Below the pieces are notes generated by a model. That model was given only the letters and a program-made list of their open reading frames with translations. It was not told the origin of the DNA and did not search any database. The translations under genes were made by a program, and so were the position numbers. This document shows positions 20,372 through 28,068 of a DNA stretch of 64,000 nt, in pieces. This DNA comes from Pandoraea apista (GTDB lineage: Bacteria; Pseudomonadota; Gammaproteobacteria; Burkholderiales; Burkholderiaceae): the NCBI RefSeq assembly GCF_001465595.2, contig NZ_CP013481.2:4340001-4404000 (forward strand). Direction: 5' to 3'. Every line of letters begins with the position of its first letter. Positions within the stretch are counted from its first letter, which is position 1.

Positions 20372-21343
20372 ATGTTCCACCGCAAAATTATCGCGACACT
20401 CACCATGGCCTTTGCTGCAAGCGCCGGCGTGCAACACGCGCATGCGCTGACCGTCTATACCGCCGGCCCCGGCAACCTGAGCAAAAAACTTGCTGCGGGT
20501 TTCGAGAAGAAGACCGGTATCAAAGTCGATGTATTTCAAGCCACGACCGGCAAGGTGATGGCGCGCATCGAGGCTGAACAGGCCAACCCGCGCGCCGACG
20601 TCCTCATCTCGGCTTCGTGGGACACTGCGCAGGATCTCGAAAAGCGCGGCTGGCTCGCTCCCGTTCAAAGCGCCAATGCCGCACGCGTGCCCGCGCCGTT
20701 CAAGACGCCGCATTACGTGGCGCAAGGTCTCTCGGCGCTCGGCATCGTGTGGAACGCCAAGTCGGGCACGCCCGAACCCCATGACTGGCGCGACCTGACC
20801 AAGCCGGCCTATCGCAATCTCGTGACGATGCCGGATCCGGCGCTCTCGGGCGCCTCGGCGGATCTGTTGCTGGGTCTGCAAGCGCGTCTGGGCGGTGAAG
20901 CGTGGAAACTCTTCGACGACCTCAGGCACAACGGCATGGTGGTCTCGGGCCCGAACGCGCAGGCGCTCAATCCGGTGCTGCAAGGCGCAAAGGCTGCCGT
21001 GTTCGGCGCGGTCGATTACGTTGCCTACGCGGCGGCGGCAAACGGCGAAGCGGTAAAGGTCATCTTCCCGACGAGCGGCACGGTCATCGCACCGCGTCCG
21101 ATGATGATTCTGAACACGTCGAAGCAGCAAAACGAAGCGCGCCAGTTCATCGACTACGTGCTCTCGGAAGAAGGTCAGCAGATGGTGGCCGAGGCGTGGC
21201 TGATCCCCGCGAGAGAGGACATCGCGATCAAGCGCGCCTCGTTCAAGGATCTGCGTCTGTTGCCGCAGGGCGACGCACAATCGTCGAGCGCTTCGCGCGC
21301 CGAAGTCCTGGCACGTTTCGCCAAACTCAACGGCCAGCACTAA
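20372..21343 (+). CDS. ABC transporter periplasmic binding protein (FbpA/AfuA-like)
   Basis: 323-residue precursor with a signal peptide ending near AHA/LTVYTAGPGNLSKKL. It is a family-1/Fe-type binding protein with motifs FEKKTGIKVDVFQATTGKV and ADVLISASW. Members bind Fe3+, sugar phosphates or phosphonates. The adjacent tyrosine pair of iron-binding FbpA is not obvious (DYVAYAAAA occurs instead), so I do not assign a ligand. Six bases after the ATPase stop. Confidence 0.88.
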   Translation: MFHRKIIATLTMAFAASAGVQHAHALTVYTAGPGNLSKKLAAGFEKKTGIKVDVFQATTGKVMARIEAEQANPRADVLISASWDTAQDLEKRGWLAPVQSANAARVPAPFKTPHYVAQGLSALGIVWNAKSGTPEPHDWRDLTKPAYRNLVTMPDPALSGASADLLLGLQARLGGEAWKLFDDLRHNGMVVSGPNAQALNPVLQGAKAAVFGAVDYVAYAAAANGEAVKVIFPTSGTVIAPRPMMILNTSKQQNEARQFIDYVLSEEGQQMVAEAWLIPAREDIAIKRASFKDLRLLPQGDAQSSSASRAEVLARFAKLNGQH

Positions 21344-21345
21344 CG

Positions 21346-23004
21346 GTGAAATCGTTCCGACTACTCCCCGCGGCGACGGTTGCAGCCCTCGCCGTCGTGG
21401 TGGCGTTGCCGGTCGCGTTCGTGCTGTTGCAGGCGGTCTTTCCGCACCTCGCGCAGGGCTCGTTCGCCGAGCCCTTCTCCGCTGTCTGGCCCACGCTGTC
21501 GCATGACAGCACGTTGCCGCTGGTGACCAACACGTTGCGGTTGGGACTCTCGGTGGCGCTGGGTACGGCAATCGTCGGCGGTGCGCTTGGCGCGGTACGC
21601 GGTCTGTTTCATGTACCGGGCGCCCGGCTCTGGGATCTGTGCTTCCTGTTGCCGTTTCTCGTGCCGCCGTATCTCGCGGCACTCGGCTGGATGCTGTTGC
21701 TGCAAACGGGCGGTTACGCCCAGCAGCTGGCCGGGCTCGATGCCGGACAGTTCCTGTTCTCGCTACCGGGCCTCGTCTTCGTGATGACGCTCAATATCTT
21801 CCCCGTCGTGTATTTCGCCGTCTCTCGCGCGCTGGCCACCACGGGCTCGCGTCTGGCCGATGTCGCGCGCGTGCATGGGGCCTCGGCATGGCGTGCGTTC
21901 GTGCGCGTGACCTTGCCGCTGGCACTGCCTGCATTCGCCGCCAGTCTGCTGCTGGCGTTCACGATGGCCATCGAGGAATTCGGTGCGCCCGCCGCACTCG
22001 GCGCGCGAGCCGGTTTCTCCGTGCTGGTGACGTCCATCGAAGGCCGCTTTGCCGACTGGCCGATCGATCTGCCGGGCGCGTCGATCCTGTCGGTCATGCT
22101 GGCGGTGATCGCGTTGTTCGCCTTCGTGTTGCAGCACCGGTTGGCGGCAGGCAAGGACTTCGAGACACAGACGGGCAAGCCGGTGGCCTCGCCGCCGCGT
22201 GCGCTGGGTCGGTGGCAAGTGCCAGTGCTGTGTGGCTTCGGCCTCGTTGCCCTGTTGGCTACGGCCGCACCGCTGTTCTCGATTCTGGCCACGGCGTTCT
22301 CGGGCACCCTCTCGGGCGGCCTGTCTTTCGCCAATCTGACGACGGCGCACTTCGCGGCGCTGCTCGGTCAGGGCGCAGAGGGGATCGAGGCGCTGGCGAC
22401 AAGCTTGTCGCTGGCGTTGGGTACATCGCTCGTGACCGGGGTACTGGGGTTTTTGTGTGCGTGGTGTGTCGTGAAGTCGACGATGCGCGGACGTGTTCTG
22501 ATCGACGGCTTGTCGTTGCTACCGCACGCGTTGCCGGGCATCGTTGTCGGCGTGGGCCTGATCCTCGCGTGGAACCTGCCGTTCTGGCCGGCGACACCGT
22601 ACAACACATGGGGCATTCTGCTGCTGTCGTATAGCTGCCTGCTGCTGCCCTACCCGGTGCGATACACGAGCGCCGCCTTACGTCAGACAGCCGCCTCGCT
22701 CGAAGCCGCCGCACGCGTACACGGTGCACCCGCCAGTGTGGCGCTGCGCCGCATCACGCTGCCGCTTGTGATGCCGGCCCTTGGCGCGTCGCTGATGATC
22801 GTGTTCGCCATCGCCTCGCGCGAATTGGTCACCTCGTTGCTGCTGGCCCCCAGCGGCGTGCAGACGGTCTCGATCTTCGTGTGGCGTCAGTTCGAGCAAG
22901 GCTCCATCGGGCAAGGCATGGCGATGGGAGTCGTGTCGATGACGGTAAGCGGCATCCTGCTCGCGCTGGCGTCGAAGCTCAACGGCAAACCGGCGAACGG
23001 CTAA
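21346..23004 (+). CDS. ABC transporter permease, two fused FbpB-type domains
   Basis: 552 residues, about twelve hydrophobic helices in two homologous halves, each with an EAA loop (DVARVHGASAWRAFVRVTLP in the first, EAAARVHGAPASVALRRITL in the second). One protein forms the whole permease channel, as in FbpB/AfuB. Start chosen at GTG 21346, two bases after the binding-protein stop and consistent with coupling; there is no ATG nearby. Last gene of the porin-ABC operon. Confidence 0.88.
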   Translation: MKSFRLLPAATVAALAVVVALPVAFVLLQAVFPHLAQGSFAEPFSAVWPTLSHDSTLPLVTNTLRLGLSVALGTAIVGGALGAVRGLFHVPGARLWDLCFLLPFLVPPYLAALGWMLLLQTGGYAQQLAGLDAGQFLFSLPGLVFVMTLNIFPVVYFAVSRALATTGSRLADVARVHGASAWRAFVRVTLPLALPAFAASLLLAFTMAIEEFGAPAALGARAGFSVLVTSIEGRFADWPIDLPGASILSVMLAVIALFAFVLQHRLAAGKDFETQTGKPVASPPRALGRWQVPVLCGFGLVALLATAAPLFSILATAFSGTLSGGLSFANLTTAHFAALLGQGAEGIEALATSLSLALGTSLVTGVLGFLCAWCVVKSTMRGRVLIDGLSLLPHALPGIVVGVGLILAWNLPFWPATPYNTWGILLLSYSCLLLPYPVRYTSAALRQTAASLEAAARVHGAPASVALRRITLPLVMPALGASLMIVFAIASRELVTSLLLAPSGVQTVSIFVWRQFEQGSIGQGMAMGVVSMTVSGILLALASKLNGKPANG

Positions 23005-23014
23005 CGCCATCCGT

Positions 23015-23053
23015 TCGCGCCCGGCTCAACCTGTTGCCAGGGTCCGGGCGCGA
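23015..23053 (+). terminator. Possible terminator hairpin
   Basis: 10-bp stem TCGCGCCCGG with CCGGGCGCGA, 19-base loop, only a weak T tract after it. Between the permease gene and the convergent fliE gene. Confidence 0.45.
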
Positions 23054-23088
23054 CGTTCTCTCCCACATCGCCACCACGCGCATGCCGC

Positions 23089-23421
23089 TCAGAACGGCAT
23101 GCGCACCAACTCTTCCACCGCGCCTACCACCTTGTCGCGCGTGCGCATCAGCATGGAAAACGACAGGTCGGCCTGCGCGCTTGCCAGCATCGCACCGGTC
23201 AGATCGTTGCTCTTGCCCAGATCGACGGCCTTCATACGGTCGCCCGCGTCGCGCTGAGCGGCATCGACCCCGCGCAGCATCGCGCTGAAATCGGGCTTGC
23301 CCGAGGGGCCTGCCAGTGCAGGCTCGGCCTCGCGCACACCAGCGGCCATATTCAGTTCGCGTTGCGTCGCTTGCATGCGACGCATTTCAGTCATCAGCGA
23401 CTGTTCCATCGAGACAGGCAT
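23089..23421 (-). CDS. fliE: Flagellar hook-basal body protein FliE
   Basis: 110 residues. FliE joins the MS ring to the rod. The C-terminal part fits the family: DLTGAMLASAQADLSFSMLM then RTRDKVVGAVEELVRMPF. CGGAG precedes the ATG. It stands alone on the minus strand, divergent from fliM, whereas fliE normally begins the fliEFGHIJ operon; here fliF lies 30 kb away. Confidence 0.93.
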   Translation of the reverse strand: MPVSMEQSLMTEMRRMQATQRELNMAAGVREAEPALAGPSGKPDFSAMLRGVDAAQRDAGDRMKAVDLGKSNDLTGAMLASAQADLSFSMLMRTRDKVVGAVEELVRMPF

Positions 23422-23633
23422 TCGGATCTCCGTAACGTGTTTGAACGTGTGCCTGCCTAGCCCGCAGCGGCACCGGTATGACTCCGCACTTTACGCACAC
23501 CCGCCCCCCTCGTGATTGGGCAATCCCCCAAAGGGTACGGAGTTGAGTGATTCCCCATCAACAAGGGCGATCGACGCCTTTAGGATGCGAACTTCCCTCC
23601 GCGCAGAAGCGCTGCGAACCGTCTACTTATCAC
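23422..23633. promoter_or_regulatory. Divergent fliE / fliM promoter region
   Basis: 212 bases separating divergent fliE and fliM. It contains a short dyad TTGGG-caatcc-CCCAA (23517-23532) and the string CCCAAAG (23527-23533), also seen before flgB and fliF. No sigma54 -24/-12 element or sigma28 box is evident. Confidence 0.4.
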
Positions 23634-24488
23634 ATGAACACTATGCACGCGCCTATGCCCGGCGCGATCCGGGCACTCGATCCGTGCCGGCTCGGACAGC
23701 CGACGCAGCTCCTCGATCCTCTGACCGAGCGGCTGCGCTCGCGTCTCGATGTCCAATTGCCGCAGCACGTCCGTCATCGCCATGCTATGGCGTGGCGTGT
23801 CGCCGCCATGTCGGTGAGCGCCAACGCTCCGGACACGGCTGATGTCGTCGTGCAGCGTTTTCGGGTCGATGGTCATTGCATTGATGTGGCGCTGGACGCC
23901 GGCCTGCTGCGCGACGCCTTCCGTCTGCGCTACGACGCGGACGACTTCGTCGGGCCGCCCGCCAGACACGCGGCGCCGCCTGCGGCGACGTACGAACGCT
24001 TTGTCACCCGCTTTGCGAGGCAAATGCTCGACGCCCTGCGCCATGCCGTGTCGTCCGAGATGGCCCCGGCTCCGGCCGATGTCGAGACGATCGACCTCGA
24101 TCCGCGACTGACGCCGGCGTCGCTGTGGATCGGCGCGCGCATTGCGGATCGCGCCGGTAACACTCCGCTGGGCACCGTCACGTTCCGGCTCGCCGCAGAA
24201 GACGCACGCCGCTGGCTCACGATGCTGGGCCCCAACACGAGCGAACGCGCCGCACAACACACCCGGCCCGCGTGCGATATCGCCACGATTCCGGTACGTC
24301 TGAGCGCGCATTGGCTCGATATCGACCTGTCGCTCGGCGCCCTGCTCGACGCGCAACCGGGCGACGTACTGCCCGTGCGTTTCGTGCAACGCGCCCTCGT
24401 CTGCGTAGATAACGCCCCGCTGATGAGCGCCGACATCATCGAGCGCGACGCGCACTTGTGCCTCACGCACTTCCAAACCCTTGAGTAA
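23634..24488 (+). CDS. fliM: Flagellar motor switch protein FliM (lateral type)
   Basis: About 284 residues, shorter than primary FliM (about 330). C-ring protein between FliG and FliN. A C-terminal SpoA/FliMN_C-like segment is seen at PVRLSAHWLDIDLSLGALL to LPVRF. Identity rests on this and on the order fliM-N-P-Q-R. The N-terminus shows no LSQxEIDALL-type CheY-binding motif. ATG 23634 is chosen because codon composition becomes gene-like there; a GTG at 23547 with a good SD would add 29 atypical residues, so the start is uncertain. Confidence 0.8.
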   Translation: MNTMHAPMPGAIRALDPCRLGQPTQLLDPLTERLRSRLDVQLPQHVRHRHAMAWRVAAMSVSANAPDTADVVVQRFRVDGHCIDVALDAGLLRDAFRLRYDADDFVGPPARHAAPPAATYERFVTRFARQMLDALRHAVSSEMAPAPADVETIDLDPRLTPASLWIGARIADRAGNTPLGTVTFRLAAEDARRWLTMLGPNTSERAAQHTRPACDIATIPVRLSAHWLDIDLSLGALLDAQPGDVLPVRFVQRALVCVDNAPLMSADIIERDAHLCLTHFQTLE

Positions 24489-24489
24489 G

Positions 24490-24957
24490 ATGCCCATGAC
24501 CACGCAACTCCCCCACGATCCCGCCGGCCAGACGCCGGGCACGGCCGACACGCCCGACCTGCGCCCGGACGCGCACTTCGACGATCTGCCTGCGCTGGAC
24601 GATCTCTCGCAAGATCTCTCCGGCGACTGGCTCGGCAAGGTCGGCGACCCCACCACGGCGTCGGCCCCTGCGTCGCAAGCCGGCACGGCGCCAGTACCGC
24701 TGGCCATGCGTGAGACATTGCGCCGCGTGCCGGTGAAACTCACGCTCGAGGTCGGTGCGACGCGCCTCACGCTCGGTGAACTTGCCGCCCTGCGCGCCGA
24801 CGACGTGCTAAGCCTCGATCGCGCCGCAGGTGCCCCGCTCGCCGTGCTGGTCAACGGCGTGCCGGTGGGTCTCGCCGAGGTGGTGGCCTCCGGCACGCAA
24901 TACGGACTGAAGATCCTCACGCTCGATGCGCTCGAGCTGGATCGTCTGGCGCAATGA
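24490..24957 (+). CDS. fliN: Flagellar motor switch protein FliN
   Basis: 155 residues. The C-terminal 75 residues are a SpoA domain (RVPVKLTLEVGATRLTLGEL, then LAVLVNGVPVGLAEVVASG) as in FliN. The N-terminal half is acidic and flexible, including a DLSQDL segment. FliN forms the lower C-ring and binds FliH. A TTG at 24481 overlapping the fliM stop is an alternative start. The 3' end overlaps fliP by ATGA. Confidence 0.93.
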   Translation: MPMTTQLPHDPAGQTPGTADTPDLRPDAHFDDLPALDDLSQDLSGDWLGKVGDPTTASAPASQAGTAPVPLAMRETLRRVPVKLTLEVGATRLTLGELAALRADDVLSLDRAAGAPLAVLVNGVPVGLAEVVASGTQYGLKILTLDALELDRLAQ

Positions 24958-25775
24958 AAGCTGCGCTACAGTTCTTGCGCCAGCGGCTGGTGCGCACGCT
25001 CGGGTCGCACAGCTTTCCGTTGTGCGCCTCGGAGACCTTCGTTCTCATGATTCTGGCGATCGGCCTCGCCCTGTTCGCCACGGGCGCGCGCGCCGACGAG
25101 GCCAGCGACCTGATGCGCCTGCGCTCACAGGGCGGCACCACCGATTTCACCGTCAAGACCCAGTTGCTCATTCTGATGACGCTGCTGGGCCTGCTGCCCA
25201 TGATGCTGATGGTGATGACGACGTTCGTGCGTTTCGCCATCATTCTTGCGCTGCTGCGCCAGGCGCTCGGTCTTCAACAGGGGCTGCCCGCGCGTGTGCT
25301 GACCGGCATGGCGCTGTTACTCAGCCTGCTCGTCATGCGTCCGGTGGGCGAGGCGATCTGGACACAGGCAGTGGTGCCTTACGACGAAAACCGGATCACG
25401 CTGACTGAAGCGATCCGTGCCGGCGAAGCACCGCTCTCGCGCTTCATGCTCGCGCAGACCCGTCAGTCGTCGCTCGACCTGATGGCTCGCCTGACCGGCG
25501 AGACCGACGTTGCCGAGCCGCAAGCGCACAGTTTTCTGGTGAAAGCGTCGGCCTTCCTGCTGAGCGAACTCAAAACGGCGTTTCAAGTCGGCGCCATGCT
25601 CTTCGTGCCGTTTCTCGTGATCGATCTGGTCGTGGCCTCGGTGCTCATGGCGATGGGCATGATGATGCTCTCGCCTCTGGTCGTCTCCCTGCCGCTCAAG
25701 CTCTTGCTGTTCGTCCTGATCGACGGCTGGACGCTCACCGTCAGCACGTTGGTTTCCAGCGTGCAGGCCGTCTGA
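24954..25775 (+). CDS. fliP: Flagellar export gate protein FliP
   Basis: 273-residue core component of the flagellar type III export gate. Leader ending GARADEA, followed by TVKTQLLILMTLLGLLPMML, MTTFVRFAIILALLRQALG, SFLVKASAFLLSELKTAF and DLVVASVLMAMGMMMLSP, all hallmarks of FliP. It follows fliN with a 4-base overlap and no fliO between them. Confidence 0.97.
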   Translation: MKAALQFLRQRLVRTLGSHSFPLCASETFVLMILAIGLALFATGARADEASDLMRLRSQGGTTDFTVKTQLLILMTLLGLLPMMLMVMTTFVRFAIILALLRQALGLQQGLPARVLTGMALLLSLLVMRPVGEAIWTQAVVPYDENRITLTEAIRAGEAPLSRFMLAQTRQSSLDLMARLTGETDVAEPQAHSFLVKASAFLLSELKTAFQVGAMLFVPFLVIDLVVASVLMAMGMMMLSPLVVSLPLKLLLFVLIDGWTLTVSTLVSSVQAV

Positions 25776-25785
25776 GGAGAACGCC

Positions 25786-26058
25786 ATGCTGACCAGCGAT
25801 ATTGCCATCGACATCGGACTCGACGCCCTTCGGCTCGTCATCGTCATCGTGCTCGTGCTGATCGTGCCGAGCCTCGTGATGGGGCTGGTCGTGGCGCTGT
25901 TTCAGGCAGCCACACAGATCAACGAACAGACGCTGTCGTTCCTGCCGCGCCTGATCGTCACACTGATTACGCTCGGGCTCGCCGCCCCGTGGCTCGCGGG
26001 CATGCTCACCGATTTCGCCGCCGAGACCTTCGCCCGCGCGGCCACCCTCGCCGGTTAG
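25786..26058 (+). CDS. fliQ: Flagellar export gate protein FliQ
   Basis: 90 residues with two membrane helices. Contains LVPSLVMGLVVALFQAATQINEQTLSFLPRL in two pieces of the family signature. Works with FliP and FliR in the export channel. Begins ten bases after fliP. Confidence 0.97.
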   Translation: MLTSDIAIDIGLDALRLVIVIVLVLIVPSLVMGLVVALFQAATQINEQTLSFLPRLIVTLITLGLAAPWLAGMLTDFAAETFARAATLAG

Positions 26059-26095
26059 CGCCGCGCGCCACGACGCCGCCGCCTGACAAACGATC

Positions 26096-26911
26096 ATGCC
26101 GTTTCCTCTCCCCTTTGCCGCGTGGCCCGGCCTCGAAGGCTGGCTCGCCCAGTGGCCCGCCCAGCTCGTGATGCTGTGGTGGCCGTTCTGCCGTTTCATC
26201 GCGGCACTGAGCATGCTGCCGCTCGTTGGCGAAGGCGTGGTGCCCATGCGCTGGCGTGTGCTGATGTCGCTGGTGCTCAGCCTTGCGCTCTGGCCGGTGT
26301 TCGCGCAAAGCGGCGTGCCGTCGACCGATCCGTTCTCGCTCGCCGGCGTTGCACTCGCCGCAGAACAGGCGATCATCGGTGCGTGCCTTGGTCTGGCGTT
26401 CTTTATCGTGCGCAGCCTGCTCACGCTCGTGGGGTATTTGTGCGCGTCGCAAATGGGACTGGCCATGGCCGCCATGAACGACCCGATGAACGGTGAGGCC
26501 AGCGAGCCGGTGTCATTGCTCATGGTCTGTCTCGGCACGTTGCTCTTCTTCGTCGCCGATGCCCATCTGATCGCGGTGTCGATCGTGGCCCGCAGCTTCG
26601 AGGTCTGGCCCATCGGCGGCGGGTTGCCGCTCACCGATCTGGCCGGCCTGCTGCGTGCGCTTGGCTGGACACTGGCCGCCGCGATCACGCTGGCGTTGCC
26701 GGTCGTGCTCACGACCTTCATCGTGCAATTCGGTCTCGGGTTGCTCAATCGCGCCGCACCGGCCCTGAATCTGTTTTCGCTGGGCTTTGCCGTGACGACG
26801 CTCGTCGGGCTGGTCGTGCTCTCGGCAGTCGTCCCGGCGCTGCCGGCCCATTACCTGACGCTGACCGAACGAGTCCTCGACTCGCTCGGCCCCGTCGCAC
26901 GACCGAAATGA
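26096..26911 (+). CDS. fliR: Flagellar export gate protein FliR
   Basis: 271-residue multi-spanning export gate protein. Diagnostic parts include WWPFCRFIAALSMLPLVGEG near the N-terminus and VLTTFIVQFGLGLLNRAAP, NLFSLGF in the C-terminal half. Forms the 5:4:1 FliP-Q-R channel. Four bases separate it from flhB. Confidence 0.96.
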   Translation: MPFPLPFAAWPGLEGWLAQWPAQLVMLWWPFCRFIAALSMLPLVGEGVVPMRWRVLMSLVLSLALWPVFAQSGVPSTDPFSLAGVALAAEQAIIGACLGLAFFIVRSLLTLVGYLCASQMGLAMAAMNDPMNGEASEPVSLLMVCLGTLLFFVADAHLIAVSIVARSFEVWPIGGGLPLTDLAGLLRALGWTLAAAITLALPVVLTTFIVQFGLGLLNRAAPALNLFSLGFAVTTLVGLVVLSAVVPALPAHYLTLTERVLDSLGPVARPK

Positions 26912-26915
26912 GCGC

Positions 26916-28064
26916 ATGACAACCCAGGACACCGGCGACAAGTCAGAAGCCGCCTCCCATCAGAAGCTGCGCCGCGCCCGTGAGCAGGGGCAGGTGGCGC
27001 GCTCGCGCGACACCGCCACCGCGGTGGGCATCATGGCCAGTGTGGCCGTGCTCGCGATCTCGGCACCCGTGCAGCTCGACGAGTTTCGCTCGCTCTACGC
27101 AGCGGCATTCGCCGATCTCGCCGGGATCGGCTTCGACGACGCGTGGACGGCCCTGCTGCCCGCAGCGATGTGGCTGCTCGTCAAACTTGTCGCCCCCCTG
27201 GCGGCCATTCCGCTGTGCATCAGCGTGGCCGCCATGCTGCCCGGCGGTTACGTCTTCAGCACGACGCTGCTCAAACCGAAATGGCAACGTCTGTCGCCCA
27301 AGTCGAACCTTGGGCGGCTGGTTTCGATGAAGCACTATGCACAGGTCGGAACCGCCATTCTCAAGGTCGCACTGGTGGTGACGGTGCTGGTCCTTGCGCT
27401 GCGCACACGCTGGGACGACCTGCTCGCGTTGCAGGCGAGCGCGCCTGGCGAGGCGATCACCGTAGGGTTATGGCTATTGCGCGACGCCGTGCTCATGTTG
27501 GGCGGCGCGTTCGTTGCGTTCGCGCTGCTCGATCTTCCGTTGCAACGCTTCCTCTTCATGCGCGAGCAGCGCATGACCAAACAGGAAGTGAAGAACGAAC
27601 ACAAGCAGACCGAGGGGCGCCCCGAAGTGAAGCAACGCATTCGCCAGATCCAGCGTCGCATGGCCGAGCGCAGCTTGCGCCGCACGGTGCCCACGGCCGA
27701 CGTGGTGATCGTCAACCCGGCGCACTACGCCATTGCGCTCAAGTACGACACCGGACGTGCGCAAGCGCCGTATGTCGTGGCGCGCGGCCTCGACGAAATG
27801 GCCGGCGTGATGCGCCAGATCGCCCGCGAACACAAGATCGACGTGGTGAGCTCTCCACCGCTCGCACGTGCGCTGTACCACACAAGTCAGGTCAACCAGC
27901 AGATTCCCGGTGTCCTTTACGACGCGGTCGCGGTGATTCTGGCCTACGTCCTGCAACTGCGCGCCTGGCGTACCGGCGAGCGCGCGACCCAACCCGAGCG
28001 TCCGGATACCCCCGCCGTACCGGCAACGCTCTCCGATCCCCCTTCCACGCGACCGACTCCCTGA
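26916..28064 (+). CDS. flhB: Flagellar export switch protein FlhB, NPAH variant
   Basis: 382 residues. N-terminal membrane domain with four helices begins with the FlhB signature DKSEAASHQKLRRAREQGQV. The cytoplasmic domain has MTKQEVKNEHKQTEGRP before the autocleavage site. That site reads Asn267-Pro268-Ala269-His270 instead of the near-universal NPTH. FlhB controls the switch from hook to filament export through cleavage after this Asn. A Pro-rich tail follows. Confidence 0.96.
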   Translation: MTTQDTGDKSEAASHQKLRRAREQGQVARSRDTATAVGIMASVAVLAISAPVQLDEFRSLYAAAFADLAGIGFDDAWTALLPAAMWLLVKLVAPLAAIPLCISVAAMLPGGYVFSTTLLKPKWQRLSPKSNLGRLVSMKHYAQVGTAILKVALVVTVLVLALRTRWDDLLALQASAPGEAITVGLWLLRDAVLMLGGAFVAFALLDLPLQRFLFMREQRMTKQEVKNEHKQTEGRPEVKQRIRQIQRRMAERSLRRTVPTADVVIVNPAHYAIALKYDTGRAQAPYVVARGLDEMAGVMRQIAREHKIDVVSSPPLARALYHTSQVNQQIPGVLYDAVAVILAYVLQLRAWRTGERATQPERPDTPAVPATLSDPPSTRPTP

Positions 28065-28068
28065 ACTT

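Noticed and set aside
19721..21682. Open frame of 653 codons on the minus strand
   Set aside because: Antisense to the ABC importer genes; Arg/Gln/His-rich with no domain.
23422..23633. Sigma54 promoter for fliE or fliM
   Set aside because: No TGGCAC-N5-TTGC match on either strand in this region, nor in the flgB and fliF upstream regions that I examined.
23634..28064. Type III secretion (virulence) apparatus instead of flagellum
   Set aside because: FliM/N/P/Q/R-FlhB-FlhA homologues exist in injectisomes, but the linked flg rod, hook, ring, flagellin and motor genes make it a flagellum.
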